From positions 1,984,001-2,048,000 of the forward strand of contig CAWGZV010000002.1 in the NCBI GenBank assembly GCA_963827155.1: 64,000 nt of DNA, in the 5' to 3' direction. The stretch is from UTCFX2 sp963827155. Its GTDB lineage: Bacteria > Chloroflexota > Anaerolineae > Anaerolineales > UBA4823. The notes beneath the pieces are model-generated. The model was not told where the DNA came from. It made no database searches and saw nothing but the letters and a program-made list of their open reading frames with translations. Made by a program: the position numbers and the translations under genes. Below, piece by piece: positions 17,960 through 26,097 of the stretch (its first letter is position 1; the number at the start of each line of letters is the position of its first letter).

Positions 17960-19210
17960 TTAACGATTACCTTTTCCTGTTCCCTGTGGTTTTTCCTGCG
18001 TTTCGCTTGCAATTTCAGCCAGGCGATGGCGAACAGTCTCAGCTAGAGATAAAATCGACCTGGCGATGGGACGTGTGCGATCACCGAGCATGAATGGTAT
18101 TCCACGATTCACAGAAGGTACAACGACTCTATCCTCGAATGGTATCACAATAGATATTTCGTGCTTAAAGCTTTCACCTACCTTTTCAGGTGTGATGCCG
18201 ATCCGCTTATCAAAACAAGTCATGACGAAGATTATTTGCTGCTTTTCAATTCCTAATACATTCGCCAAATCAAGATATAGTCGGGCGTTCTTAATCGCAG
18301 GAATTTCTTGGGTTGTCAGCAATACGACTAGGTCGCAAACGTCCATAGCGGCCAGGACTACATCAGTCAGTGCTGAGGAAGCATCGACGATGATATAAGA
18401 AAACATAGTCCGCAGAAACTTCAGGATCTTTCCGTATTGTTCACCACTTACATTCTCCGCATATTCTGGACGAGCCGGTGCAGTTAATAGTTTTATCCCG
18501 GTAGCAGGGTGATTAATCATTACATTCAATACGACCTCAGCGTCAAGCTCATCAACCCTTGGTGCTAGATCCAAAACGCTGTTTCGGACCTGTTCATTCA
18601 TAAAAACCGCAATATCCCCAAACTGAAGATTCGCATCGACCAAAGCAACCGGTGTTTCTTCATTTTGCAGTACAACACCTAGATTAACAGCAATCGTCGT
18701 CGCCCCTGTCCCGCCTTTAGGTCCGTACACCACGATGATCTTCCCCAAAGCCTGCGGGATTGCAGCAAGCAGCGCACCAGTAGCACCCCTCCCCAATAGT
18801 GATGATGTCTTCGCTAGCTCTTGATGGGCCATCAGGCCTGCCCGCCGGATTGCAGATGTAAGTTCATCTACAGCCGGGGGCTTCGTGAGGAAATCTCTGG
18901 CGCCGGCGAGCATAGCTCGGCGCATATAGTTGGGATCGCCTTGAACCGAGAGGATGACGATTTGGGTTGATGGATTATGCTGCCGGATGAGTTCTGTTGC
19001 TGTAATCCCATCCATATCCGGCATGTTGATATCCATCAAAACAACATCCGGTCTCAATGCCTTTGCAGCATCTATGCCTGTCCGGCCGGAATTTGCCGCA
19101 CCAACGACTTCCAAATCACTTTCAAACTGAAGGAGTTTTCGAATATTCTCGCGAGTCTCTGCAACATCATCAACGATTAATACTCGAATTTTCTGTTCGT
19201 CACCTTCCAT
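17960..19210 (-). CDS. tadZ: TadZ/CpaE-like pilus localisation ATPase with response-regulator receiver
   Basis: A 416-residue protein with two domains. Residues 8 to 125 are a receiver domain with the acidic pair Asp14/Asp15, the phospho-acceptor position Asp60 in VVLMDINMPD and Lys110 in FLTKPP, so all key phosphorylation residues are present. Residues about 158 to 400 are a MinD/ParA-type ATPase with the deviant Walker motif KGGTGATT (165-172). TadZ/CpaE proteins place the pilus machine at a cell site. In many TadZ proteins the receiver is degenerate; here it could accept phosphate, possibly from the histidine kinase nearby. It is coupled to tadA with a 17-base gap. Confidence 0.93.
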   Translation of the reverse strand: MEGDEQKIRVLIVDDVAETRENIRKLLQFESDLEVVGAANSGRTGIDAAKALRPDVVLMDINMPDMDGITATELIRQHNPSTQIVILSVQGDPNYMRRAMLAGARDFLTKPPAVDELTSAIRRAGLMAHQELAKTSSLLGRGATGALLAAIPQALGKIIVVYGPKGGTGATTIAVNLGVVLQNEETPVALVDANLQFGDIAVFMNEQVRNSVLDLAPRVDELDAEVVLNVMINHPATGIKLLTAPARPEYAENVSGEQYGKILKFLRTMFSYIIVDASSALTDVVLAAMDVCDLVVLLTTQEIPAIKNARLYLDLANVLGIEKQQIIFVMTCFDKRIGITPEKVGESFKHEISIVIPFEDRVVVPSVNRGIPFMLGDRTRPIARSILSLAETVRHRLAEIASETQEKPQGTGKGNR

Positions 19211-19233
19211 TGAACTGCTCCAACATATCGGCT

Positions 19234-20334
19234 TTATTGAGTAGGTTGTGTGATGGGCAGCTGGATTGGGGACAAGATATCTATCCTCGGGTTCAGGCTG
19301 AATGGGAGTTTAGCAGGCACAGGTACCTGATATTGCTCCAATAGAAAGCCTAAAGTGACCGGCAGAGTGCTTTCACGCGAACTGTCGTTCGCGCCTCGCA
19401 GCGCTAAAGAAAGCTGTGCGGCAAGCTGAGATTGGGCAAGCATCAAGTAATTTAGCGTTACGGCATCTTGCGGTCGAACAATTAGAGTAATGATATCCGG
19501 AACAGGTGGCGGAGGCGGAGCCTGTCCTTCCTCTGGAACCGGAGTCGGTGTCGCTTCTTGAGGCGTGGTTGTTTGCTCAACTTTCAATGGGAAGTCGCCA
19601 ACCTGTAACACCACAACATCTTGCAGCAGCATATGGCTGACAATCCGTGATCGCTGTGCTTCGCTCGGTATTACATACACAGCTTGTCCAAGCACTGGGT
19701 CGATAATCGTTTTTCCATAGACCCCATTAGAGATATCAACGGTTAACGGGGCTCGTTCGCCCGTCGTAGGATCTAGCGGCCCAGATGCAATCACAACGCC
19801 AGTGTTGTTAGGCAGAATTGACTGAAAGTCAGTATCGACATCCACAAAAAGCATTGACACAATCACATCAACATGATCGCCTGGTTGGGGTGCATAAGAA
19901 ACCGCAGACAAGCGGTTCACTGGTACCGACACTGCGACCATACCGGGAGGGATGCTAAGCGACCATGGTGATCCAGCCGCAGATAATTGTTCGCCCTCTG
20001 AAAGAAGCATGGATGATAATAAAGGCATCCCTGCTTGCAGGTCAAATCGGACGATACGCCCAATAACTTCATTTATCTGAGAGGACTTATACATCCCTGG
20101 CGCAATCGAATCTTGCTGCCATGGAACTGATGCTAACATAGTCTCATCAAGCACCGTTCCCTTTGGTATAGCTTGCGAGACAACCAGGATTTCAACAGGG
20201 GGTAAAGTGGGAGTAGCCTGAACCTCAGCGCTTTGTTGGCTTGGGACTATAAAGAAACGCCACACGACAAGGACGGCTACAAGCCCTAAGATTAATATGA
20301 AAGCTAAGAAGATGAACAATCGCCCACGTCGCAT
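19234..20334 (-). CDS. cpaB: CpaB/RcpC-like Flp pilus assembly protein (SAF domain)
   Basis: A 366-residue protein with a single N-terminal membrane anchor (residues about 5 to 28), then a SAF domain beginning VEILVVSQAIPKGTVLDETM and the CpaB motif GMVAVSVPVNRLSAVSYAPQ then PGDHVDVIV. Proline-rich segments (PTPVPEEGQAPPPPPVPD) follow. In Gram-negative tad systems RcpC/CpaB modulates the secretin or pilus periplasmic passage; with no secretin seen here, a role at the cell wall is inferred. GGAGGAGCAC precedes the ATG. It begins the main tad operon, about 110 bases after the terminator of the second pilin gene. Confidence 0.92.
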   Translation of the reverse strand: MRRGRLFIFLAFILILGLVAVLVVWRFFIVPSQQSAEVQATPTLPPVEILVVSQAIPKGTVLDETMLASVPWQQDSIAPGMYKSSQINEVIGRIVRFDLQAGMPLLSSMLLSEGEQLSAAGSPWSLSIPPGMVAVSVPVNRLSAVSYAPQPGDHVDVIVSMLFVDVDTDFQSILPNNTGVVIASGPLDPTTGERAPLTVDISNGVYGKTIIDPVLGQAVYVIPSEAQRSRIVSHMLLQDVVVLQVGDFPLKVEQTTTPQEATPTPVPEEGQAPPPPPVPDIITLIVRPQDAVTLNYLMLAQSQLAAQLSLALRGANDSSRESTLPVTLGFLLEQYQVPVPAKLPFSLNPRIDILSPIQLPITQPTQ

Positions 20335-20444
20335 GTGCTCCTCCAGGTTAGTGGTTGATGAAAATTTATTATAATCATACTATTCACCAGTCAAAAGTCA
20401 AGTAAATTTGACATAATTTCCAAAATATTACCAGAATTTGTATC

Positions 20445-20476
20445 AAAAAAGACCTTGCTCTTACGCAAGGCCTTTT
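20445..20476 (-). terminator. Intrinsic terminator after second flp gene
   Basis: On the minus strand CCTTGC pairs with GCAAGG around a six-base loop, with outer AAAG/CTTT pairing, followed by six T. It lies about 50 bases after the pilin stop and separates it from cpaB. Confidence 0.8.
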
Positions 20477-20527
20477 CCTGGTCAATCCCAAAGTCATGGA
20501 TATCCAGATTGGACGAGAAGTTATGGT

Positions 20528-20674
20528 TCAAATTGCATTCACAATTGTGCTGAATACGTTGCCAATCGCGGGGCCGAGCAAAGCAAGAATAACAATCACA
20601 ACAATCGCGACTAAAACAAGAATCAACGCATATTCGACCAGGCCCTGTCCTTTTTCTTTCGGAGCGAATAACAT
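20528..20674 (-). CDS. flp: Flp/Fap-type pilin, copy 2
   Basis: A 48-residue pilin: MLFAPKEKGQGLVEY, then a hydrophobic helix (ALILVLVAIVVIVILALLGP) ending GNVFSTIVNAI. The GQGLVEYALIL segment holds the Flp cleavage region, with glutamate five residues after the processing glycine, as in type IVb pilins. It differs from the upstream copy only at residue 46 (Val for Met). AAGGAGG stands nine bases before the ATG. It has its own promoter and terminator. Prepilin peptidase is not in the window. Confidence 0.93.
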   Translation of the reverse strand: MLFAPKEKGQGLVEYALILVLVAIVVIVILALLGPAIGNVFSTIVNAI

Positions 20675-20730
20675 GGCATCTTCCTCCTTTCCCTGGGGAT
20701 TGTCCGTAACAATATCCGGAGCTTGAATTG

Positions 20731-20759
20731 ATTATAAGCATTTTTCTCGTGATTTGCAA
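20731..20759 (-). promoter_or_regulatory. Promoter of flp copy 2
   Basis: Minus-strand TTGCAA (20754-20759), 17-base spacer, TATAAT (20731-20736). The hexamers and spacing are identical to the promoter of copy 1, showing that the duplicated unit includes its promoter. Confidence 0.75.
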
Positions 20760-20760
20760 T

Positions 20761-20791
20761 AGAAAAGGCTTTGCATTTAAAGCAAAGCCTT
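20761..20791 (-). terminator. Intrinsic terminator after first flp gene
   Basis: A ten-base perfect stem (AAGGCTTTGC with GCAAAGCCTT) around a seven-base loop, followed on the minus strand by TTTTCT. It lies about 55 bases past the first pilin stop and just before the promoter of the second copy. Confidence 0.8.
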
Positions 20792-20844
20792 ATTTTATCG
20801 AATTCCGCAGTTCTGGATACCCAGACTGGACAATACGTTATGTT

Positions 20845-20991
20845 TTAAATTGCATTCATAATTGTGCTGAATACGTTGCCGATCGCGGGGCCGAGTAAAG
20901 CAAGAATAACTATCACAACAATCGCGACCAAAACAAGAATCAACGCATATTCGACCAGGCCCTGTCCTTTTTCTTTCGGAGCGAATAACAT
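20845..20991 (-). CDS. flp: Flp/Fap-type pilin, copy 1
   Basis: A 48-residue Flp pilin nearly identical to copy 2: MLFAPKEKGQGLVEY, a hydrophobic helix, and GNVFSTIMNAI at the end. The open frame extends upstream, but AAGGAGG at the right distance and the matching second copy fix the ATG at 20991. Pilin would be cleaved before or within GLVEYALIL and polymerised by TadA/B/C. It is the first gene of the pilin-tad series and has its own promoter and terminator, consistent with a high level of pilin relative to machinery. Confidence 0.93.
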   Translation of the reverse strand: MLFAPKEKGQGLVEYALILVLVAIVVIVILALLGPAIGNVFSTIMNAI

Positions 20992-21046
20992 GGCATTTTC
21001 CTCCTTTCCCTTGAACTTGCCCGTGATGATATCCGAGCTTGAAAAG

Positions 21047-21075
21047 ATTATATTCAATTGCCTGGAAAATTGCAA
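21047..21075 (-). promoter_or_regulatory. Promoter of flp copy 1
   Basis: Minus-strand TTGCAA (21070-21075), 17-base spacer, TATAAT (21047-21052), about 55 bases before the pilin ATG. Confidence 0.75.
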
Positions 21076-21171
21076 TACATAGACCTTGCAGTTCTGCAAT
21101 TTTTATTAATCTTTTACAATTAATGCAATAAATATTTAGAGGCACGGCATTCACATACCTGATTGAAATGA

Positions 21172-22235
21172 TCAGTTTGAACCCGGCGCTTTTCTTTCGA
21201 TCGTTGGAAGTTCCAAAGTGATTCGTGTACCGCGCCCCATTACACTCTCTAGGTCGATGGTGCCCCCCATCATCTCAACTCGATCCTGGATAACTTTCAA
21301 TCCCATTCCTTCCCCCATTTCAATCTTGTCCACGTCGAAACCTCGCCCGTCGTCATCGACCACTACTTTTATCGCTCGATCGCTGATATCTACTTGAACC
21401 TTGACGTTCGCAGCCTGGCTGTGTCGGATTGCATTATAGAGCAGTTCCTGTATTGCCCTAAAAACCATCACCTCCTGGTAAGCCTCAAGGCGGCGTTCCT
21501 TTCCGGTTGTGTGCATCCGGATCTCAGTTTTTGTTTCATCTTTATAAATATCAATATACCGCTTGAGGGTTGGGATTAAACCAAGATCATCGAGCATCAT
21601 CGGGCGCAGTTCAAAAATGAAATCTCGAACTTTTTGAAAGGTTGAAGTTGCAGAAAGCTTCAGGCTTTCCAGTTCTGCTCGGGCTTTAGCCGCGTCGATA
21701 TCGAAAAGACGCATCGCGATTTCCGTTTGAAGAATAAAATTTGATAGCGCCTGGGCTGGACCATCGTGCATTTGCCGTGATAGGCGTTGACGTTCGCCTT
21801 CTTGCGCCTGGATGAGCATTTCTACGATATGAGCGGCTGATTCCCCTTTCGAAGTTCCTGCAATGGAGGGATCTCCGCTTTCAAATGTATTAAATATTTT
21901 TTCAATGATGTGAATATATTCTGAAAGATGATTTTGATCGCTTTGCAGTTTCTCAACCTGTCCGCGCATCACAAAAAGACGCTGTTGGGCATCTAAGGCT
22001 AAATCGTAAGCCATCCGAATGTCAGCCCTGGGAAATGAGTCAAATTGGGTTTGTACTTGCTGTAAATGTGCGGTTATCGATGCATTCCGGTGGGTGAGTT
22101 TCTGCATCTCAATTTGGCTTTGCTCGAGCATCAGCGCGATTTCTTAATATCTCGCCGTTTCTGGTCGAGCTCAACCTTGATCTGTTCTTTTAAGGCGCCC
22201 CAGACATCTTCTTGAGTGGTGTTGCCTCGGTTCAT
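21172..22235 (-). CDS. NarL/DegS-type sensor histidine kinase, probable single frameshift
   Basis: The main frame (MLEQSQIEMQKLTHRN onward, 319 residues) has a coiled-coil-like N-terminus, a HisKA_3 block with the phospho-histidine in SRQMHDGPAQALSN, and an HATPase domain with ELLYNAIRHSQA, DDDGRGFD and GLKVIQDRVEMMGG. A short frame from the ATG at 22235 (MNRGNTTQEDVWGALKEQ) ends in RRDIKKSR and leads straight in if one A is restored near 22146, giving RRDIKEIALMLEQ. No membrane segments are seen, so this is a cytosolic sensor. The ATG at 22235 has a GGAG site. It follows its response regulator by 22 bases and lies just upstream of the pilin genes. Confidence 0.88.
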
Positions 22236-22257
22236 AATGGATCTCCAGTTTCGTGAT

Positions 22258-22959
22258 TTACTCGGATAAACGAACCCATCCAGATTGGAGTGCACACAAA
22301 GCTGCCTGAGTTCGGTCATTGACGCCAAGTTTGTGCAGAATTGCCGTAACATGGTTCTTAACTGTCTGGTGGCTGATTCCTAATTTTGAGGCGATCTCTT
22401 TATTGCTCATACCGCGTGTGATGCAGGTTAAAATTTCCATCTCGCGAGCCGAGAGTGGTTCTGAACCCTTTACGGTCTCAGCCAGCTCGGACATTGTGCC
22501 TCCAGGTTGACCAGCTAGGAAATTTCGGATTTGATCGCTGTCATATTCTTTGGTATCAATCCAAAATTTTCCCTTCACAACCAGGCGAACAACCTCCGCA
22601 AGCAAGTCGGGTTGAATATCTTTGGTGCAGAACGCTGCCGCGCCCTCATGCAGACCTTGAATCTTTTGTGCCGGGTCTGCATAGGCGGTTAACAAGACAA
22701 CCCGAGTAGGAAGCTTTTCCAAAACAACCTGACGGGTGACCTGCAATCCATTTATCCCAGGGAGATTGATATCTAAAATCGCAACATCAGGCTTTTCCGC
22801 ACGGATCTTCTCTAGCCCATCTTCCCCATTCTCGGCTTGATTTATTACCTCAATGTCTGCTTCGAAGGCGAACAAGTCTGCTACCCCTTGACGAAAAATC
22901 GGGTGATCGTCCACGATTATCACTGAGATTTTTTTCACTATGGGACCTCGCTCAGACAT
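22258..22959 (-). CDS. NarL/FixJ-family response regulator
   Basis: A 233-residue regulator. The receiver has the acidic pair Asp17/Asp18 (IIVDDHPIFRQG) and phospho-acceptor Asp63 (VAILDINLPGING). A LuxR-type helix-turn-helix occupies residues about 166 to 225 (LSAREMEILTCITRGMSNKEI, ISHQTVKNHVTAILHKLGV). It is paired with the cytosolic histidine kinase just downstream on the same strand. Position next to the pilin genes suggests, but does not show, control of Flp pili. A GTG at codon 8 is an alternative start. Confidence 0.92.
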   Translation of the reverse strand: MSERGPIVKKISVIIVDDHPIFRQGVADLFAFEADIEVINQAENGEDGLEKIRAEKPDVAILDINLPGINGLQVTRQVVLEKLPTRVVLLTAYADPAQKIQGLHEGAAAFCTKDIQPDLLAEVVRLVVKGKFWIDTKEYDSDQIRNFLAGQPGGTMSELAETVKGSEPLSAREMEILTCITRGMSNKEIASKLGISHQTVKNHVTAILHKLGVNDRTQAALCALQSGWVRLSE

Positions 22960-23019
22960 ACCTTATTTTACAGTATAGCATAGTTGGAATTCCTCTCTGG
23001 GGAATTTGAGGATTCCAGC

Positions 23020-24481
23020 TCAACGCCAACGATAGACAGACATGTTCTCCCCGCCAGCTTTGATGCTGTATTCTCCTCCTGTACTAAAAATAGAGATCGC
23101 ATATCTAATTAGATCCGGGTACCACCCAGGAAAAGTCATCAAATAATCCACATTATTTGAATCCAGCAGTTTCGCGAGTTGTTTTTCATCGCGGATATAA
23201 GGAATTACTTCAGGTGAAACCAAACCTGCTAAATCCACAATCTTTCTCCCACCAAAGTATCCCAATCCACCAATATCATGTGCTGCAATCACGGCGTCGG
23301 GATCTGTGTTTTGAGAAATCCACTTGGCGGTTTCTACCATTTCACTTTCAATCACCGCGACATCGTTAGCGTATGCACGCCCTCCAATAAAATAAAATGC
23401 AATCGTCAGGGCAATCCAGGATATCAACCACACTCTGCTTAAAACCCGCTTCCAAAATACCGGATCTTGCAGTTTGATAGATAGACCCACGCCGAATAAT
23501 GAGAGGACCACGTACACAGGGATAATCGGGATGATGTATCTCCCATGCTGATAGGTAACCGGTAGACGGATTGCGTAAAGAATAAGAAACCCGACAACCC
23601 AAACCCAGGCTGCGATCAAACGCCAACTTTTTGTTCGGATAGAGTGCACGATCATGATCAAGAAACCTGGTAATAATGCAGATCCAGCACCGATCAAAGG
23701 CATCTTCGCCTGAAGGATTAATCGAGATCCAAAGGGTGCCTGGCGCAGGATCGCATATTCTGCTTGCTTGGCAAAAAATGTGTTTGGCCAAAAATTACCA
23801 GAGAGGAGATAATTAAATAATACGTACCCTGAAGAAATTAGTAGTATTCCGAATAAGGCTTGAAGCACAGTTTTGCCGCGGGTTTTCATGCTCCCATCTT
23901 GAAGTGCTGCCGCAAAAAGCAGTGGTCCGGCGAGGGTGAACCCATCCGGACGCAGCCAAACCCCAATCCCCACTAAAAATCCGAGCAGCAGCCATTTGGG
24001 TTGATCCACGAATAAACCACAGATGACGAATAACGCGACCCAGCTGAATATCAGGGTCTCCATACCAGATGCCGCGGCCCAAACCAGATGCCATTCTAAA
24101 GTTAGTGAGATCCCAGTAGCCACCGCCAGCCGCGAAATCGGAAGCAAACGTGTGAAGAAGGTTCTTCCGGTTATTCCAATCGCGGTCAGCCCAACCCATC
24201 CCAAAAAATGGGTCCAAATTTAATGGTGAAAGGCCAAACCAAAAACCAGGTACCAATAAAAAGGTCCACAAGGGCGAGGTCGATCCAGCAGAAGGCTGCC
24301 CCGGTTGAAAAGCGAATTCAAATCGCTGTGCCAGGTTTCGAGCATATGTCTGGTGGATCCAGGCGTCATCGAGCGGGAATCCAGTTCGAAATTCAAGAGC
24401 GCTGGCTGCCAGGTATCCGCCTATTGACAAGGCCGCGATCACGCCTATTTGAAATCGAATAGATTTTAGGATTTTAAGCAA
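23020..24481 (-). CDS. GT-C family membrane glycosyltransferase (AftB-like N-terminus), single frameshift
   Basis: The first frame starts MLKILKSIRFQIGVIAAL and carries the loop-1 acidic motif PLDDAWIHQTYARNLAQRFEF and SAGSTSPLW, typical of polyprenyl-phosphate-sugar-using GT-C enzymes. Frame is lost at a run of six T near 24200. The second frame continues GWVGLTAIGITGRTFFTRL for about 390 residues of membrane helices and ends in a small extracytoplasmic domain (AAHDIGGLGYFGGRKIVDLAG). One T fewer restores a protein of about 485 residues. It resembles the intact gene at 48278-49888 in its motifs and C-terminus. The sugar and acceptor are unknown. Confidence 0.8.
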
Positions 24482-24504
24482 TTTCGTAATTCAGCGCCTC
24501 AAGG

Positions 24505-26097
24505 TCATTGGTGGTAGACGAAAATCCGCGCGTCTTGGGATGTTTCCAAATAATCCCAGCAAGCTCGATCTCCAGGGTGGGTGAATAAATCCGTCTCTCC
24601 GGGAATTTGATCGATTTCCATGATCATGAATTTCACCCGGTATCGTCGGGCGGCCTCACACACATTCTCGAGGTCTGCAAAAGGGATGGAAATCGCAGCC
24701 CTCTCCGTCGAAGCTTGATAGCCAGGGGCATTATTCACCATAACGATGTCATTCGGTTGAGCCCCCAAGGTTTTCAGCCTCTCTTCCAGTTTTGAATAAT
24801 TGAGCAGATCGTCATTCCAGATAACTCGCGATTCGCTAAACGAGTACACTTTGTTCAAAGTAATAAAAAAAGTCAAGCCGGCCACCAACGCAAGCATACC
24901 TGATCCAAAAACGATCCGGGCTTGTCGAATTTTCCAGTTTCGATGCTGCTCGCCCCACTCCAAAAAGGACTCAAGACCGGGCGGTGCAAGCGCCCAAAAT
25001 ACTGGTTGAAAACCCGCCCCAGAATGAAGGAAGCCCCCGCGTGCACCCTGATAAGGGAAAACCAAGGTCATAATCCCAAGAACCATCAACCAGGTCAGCC
25101 CAAGGGATCGAATCCGGAAATCGTGGCGCAAGCGAAATGCCCCCGCAAGGATTAATGGCAGCAAGAGGATTTCACCTTGCACAGCGATGATCGTTTGTAA
25201 ATTCTGCCCTGCTGCCCATACCCTCGCTTCCAGAATAGCTCGCCACCCCGAATTTAACCAGCGTTCCATAGTTAAGATTCCAGCCGGGTAGATGAACATT
25301 TCGTTGTATTCCAAAACCCATAACGACCGATTTCCTCCCGGAGCGAGCAGGCTTCCAAACACCTTGGCATTGCGAGCAAACCAGGGCGCCATGACCAATA
25401 AATATCCAAATACGCATCCCAATATGGAATATCGGAATATCGACCTTCTTTCGGCGAGCTCACTCCCCCTGGCAAAGACCACCGCACTGAATAATCCTGT
25501 CAGCAGCCATACAAATCCGTCCGGCCGGGTTAAATGCATCAACCCGCTTAGAAGCCCAATCAAGAAAAACACAACTGGTATCGATTTCTTGTTCCGATTG
25601 ATATCAAAGTTCGATGGAATAAGCAAAAAGAACAATCCCCCAATCACCATGCAGGGGATGAAAGAATTTGTTGTCGCAAGGTAAGGCAAGTAGAACACCG
25701 GGATCAAGGCGAGCAAACCAGAGTAAAGGGCCAGGTCTTTCCGCTGGTGCAGCGAAAATGCAATCGCGGCCGTCAGCGGCGGGATCAGCGCCGCAAGCAG
25801 AATGAACACCAACCTTGCAGCGTCAAAACCCTGCTCGTGAAATAGGAGCAAGCCCGGAACTGCAAGGATCGAAGGCAGCGGCATCCAATAACCATGCGAA
25901 GGGTGTGGTAGTCCGGAAGGGTCATCCAAAAAGTTCCAGAGAATCTCTTCAGTAAAACCGTATCCTTGAGAAAGCCGTCTTCCTCCGGTGTAGTAATACT
26001 CGGCGTCCATATATCCCGGAGACTTTTGAACCAGTGCGAGCAAAATTGGGCATATAAGCCCGCACAGACCTAGCAGCAGGTAAATCCGCCTGTTCAT
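24505..26097 (-). CDS. GT-C-like polytopic membrane protein
   Basis: A 530-residue protein with many hydrophobic helices and a C-terminal soluble part of about 110 residues (ILNYSKLEERLKTLGAQPND-like start, PGYQASTERAAISIPF). The first outside loop reads YMDAEYYYTGGRRLSQGYGF followed by HPSHGYWMPLPS, a layout typical of GT-C glycosyltransferases, in which a loop-1 Asp or Glu is catalytic. No named family can be assigned with certainty. It overlaps the upstream gene by four bases (ATGA), so the two are coupled. Acting on the outer face of the cytoplasmic membrane is inferred. Confidence 0.75.
   Translation of the reverse strand: MNRRIYLLLGLCGLICPILLALVQKSPGYMDAEYYYTGGRRLSQGYGFTEEILWNFLDDPSGLPHPSHGYWMPLPSILAVPGLLLFHEQGFDAARLVFILLAALIPPLTAAIAFSLHQRKDLALYSGLLALIPVFYLPYLATTNSFIPCMVIGGLFFLLIPSNFDINRNKKSIPVVFFLIGLLSGLMHLTRPDGFVWLLTGLFSAVVFARGSELAERRSIFRYSILGCVFGYLLVMAPWFARNAKVFGSLLAPGGNRSLWVLEYNEMFIYPAGILTMERWLNSGWRAILEARVWAAGQNLQTIIAVQGEILLLPLILAGAFRLRHDFRIRSLGLTWLMVLGIMTLVFPYQGARGGFLHSGAGFQPVFWALAPPGLESFLEWGEQHRNWKIRQARIVFGSGMLALVAGLTFFITLNKVYSFSESRVIWNDDLLNYSKLEERLKTLGAQPNDIVMVNNAPGYQASTERAAISIPFADLENVCEAARRYRVKFMIMEIDQIPGETDLFTHPGDRACWDYLETSQDARIFVYHQ

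Noticed and set aside
20391..21154. Longer cysteine-rich frames across both pilin genes
   Set aside because: They are out of frame with the pilins; the repeated cysteine pattern arises from reading the duplicated flp sequence in the wrong frame.
21172..22352. Separate small gene coupled to the histidine kinase
   Set aside because: The short upstream frame ends in sequence that continues smoothly into the kinase after adding one A, so a frameshifted N-terminus is simpler.
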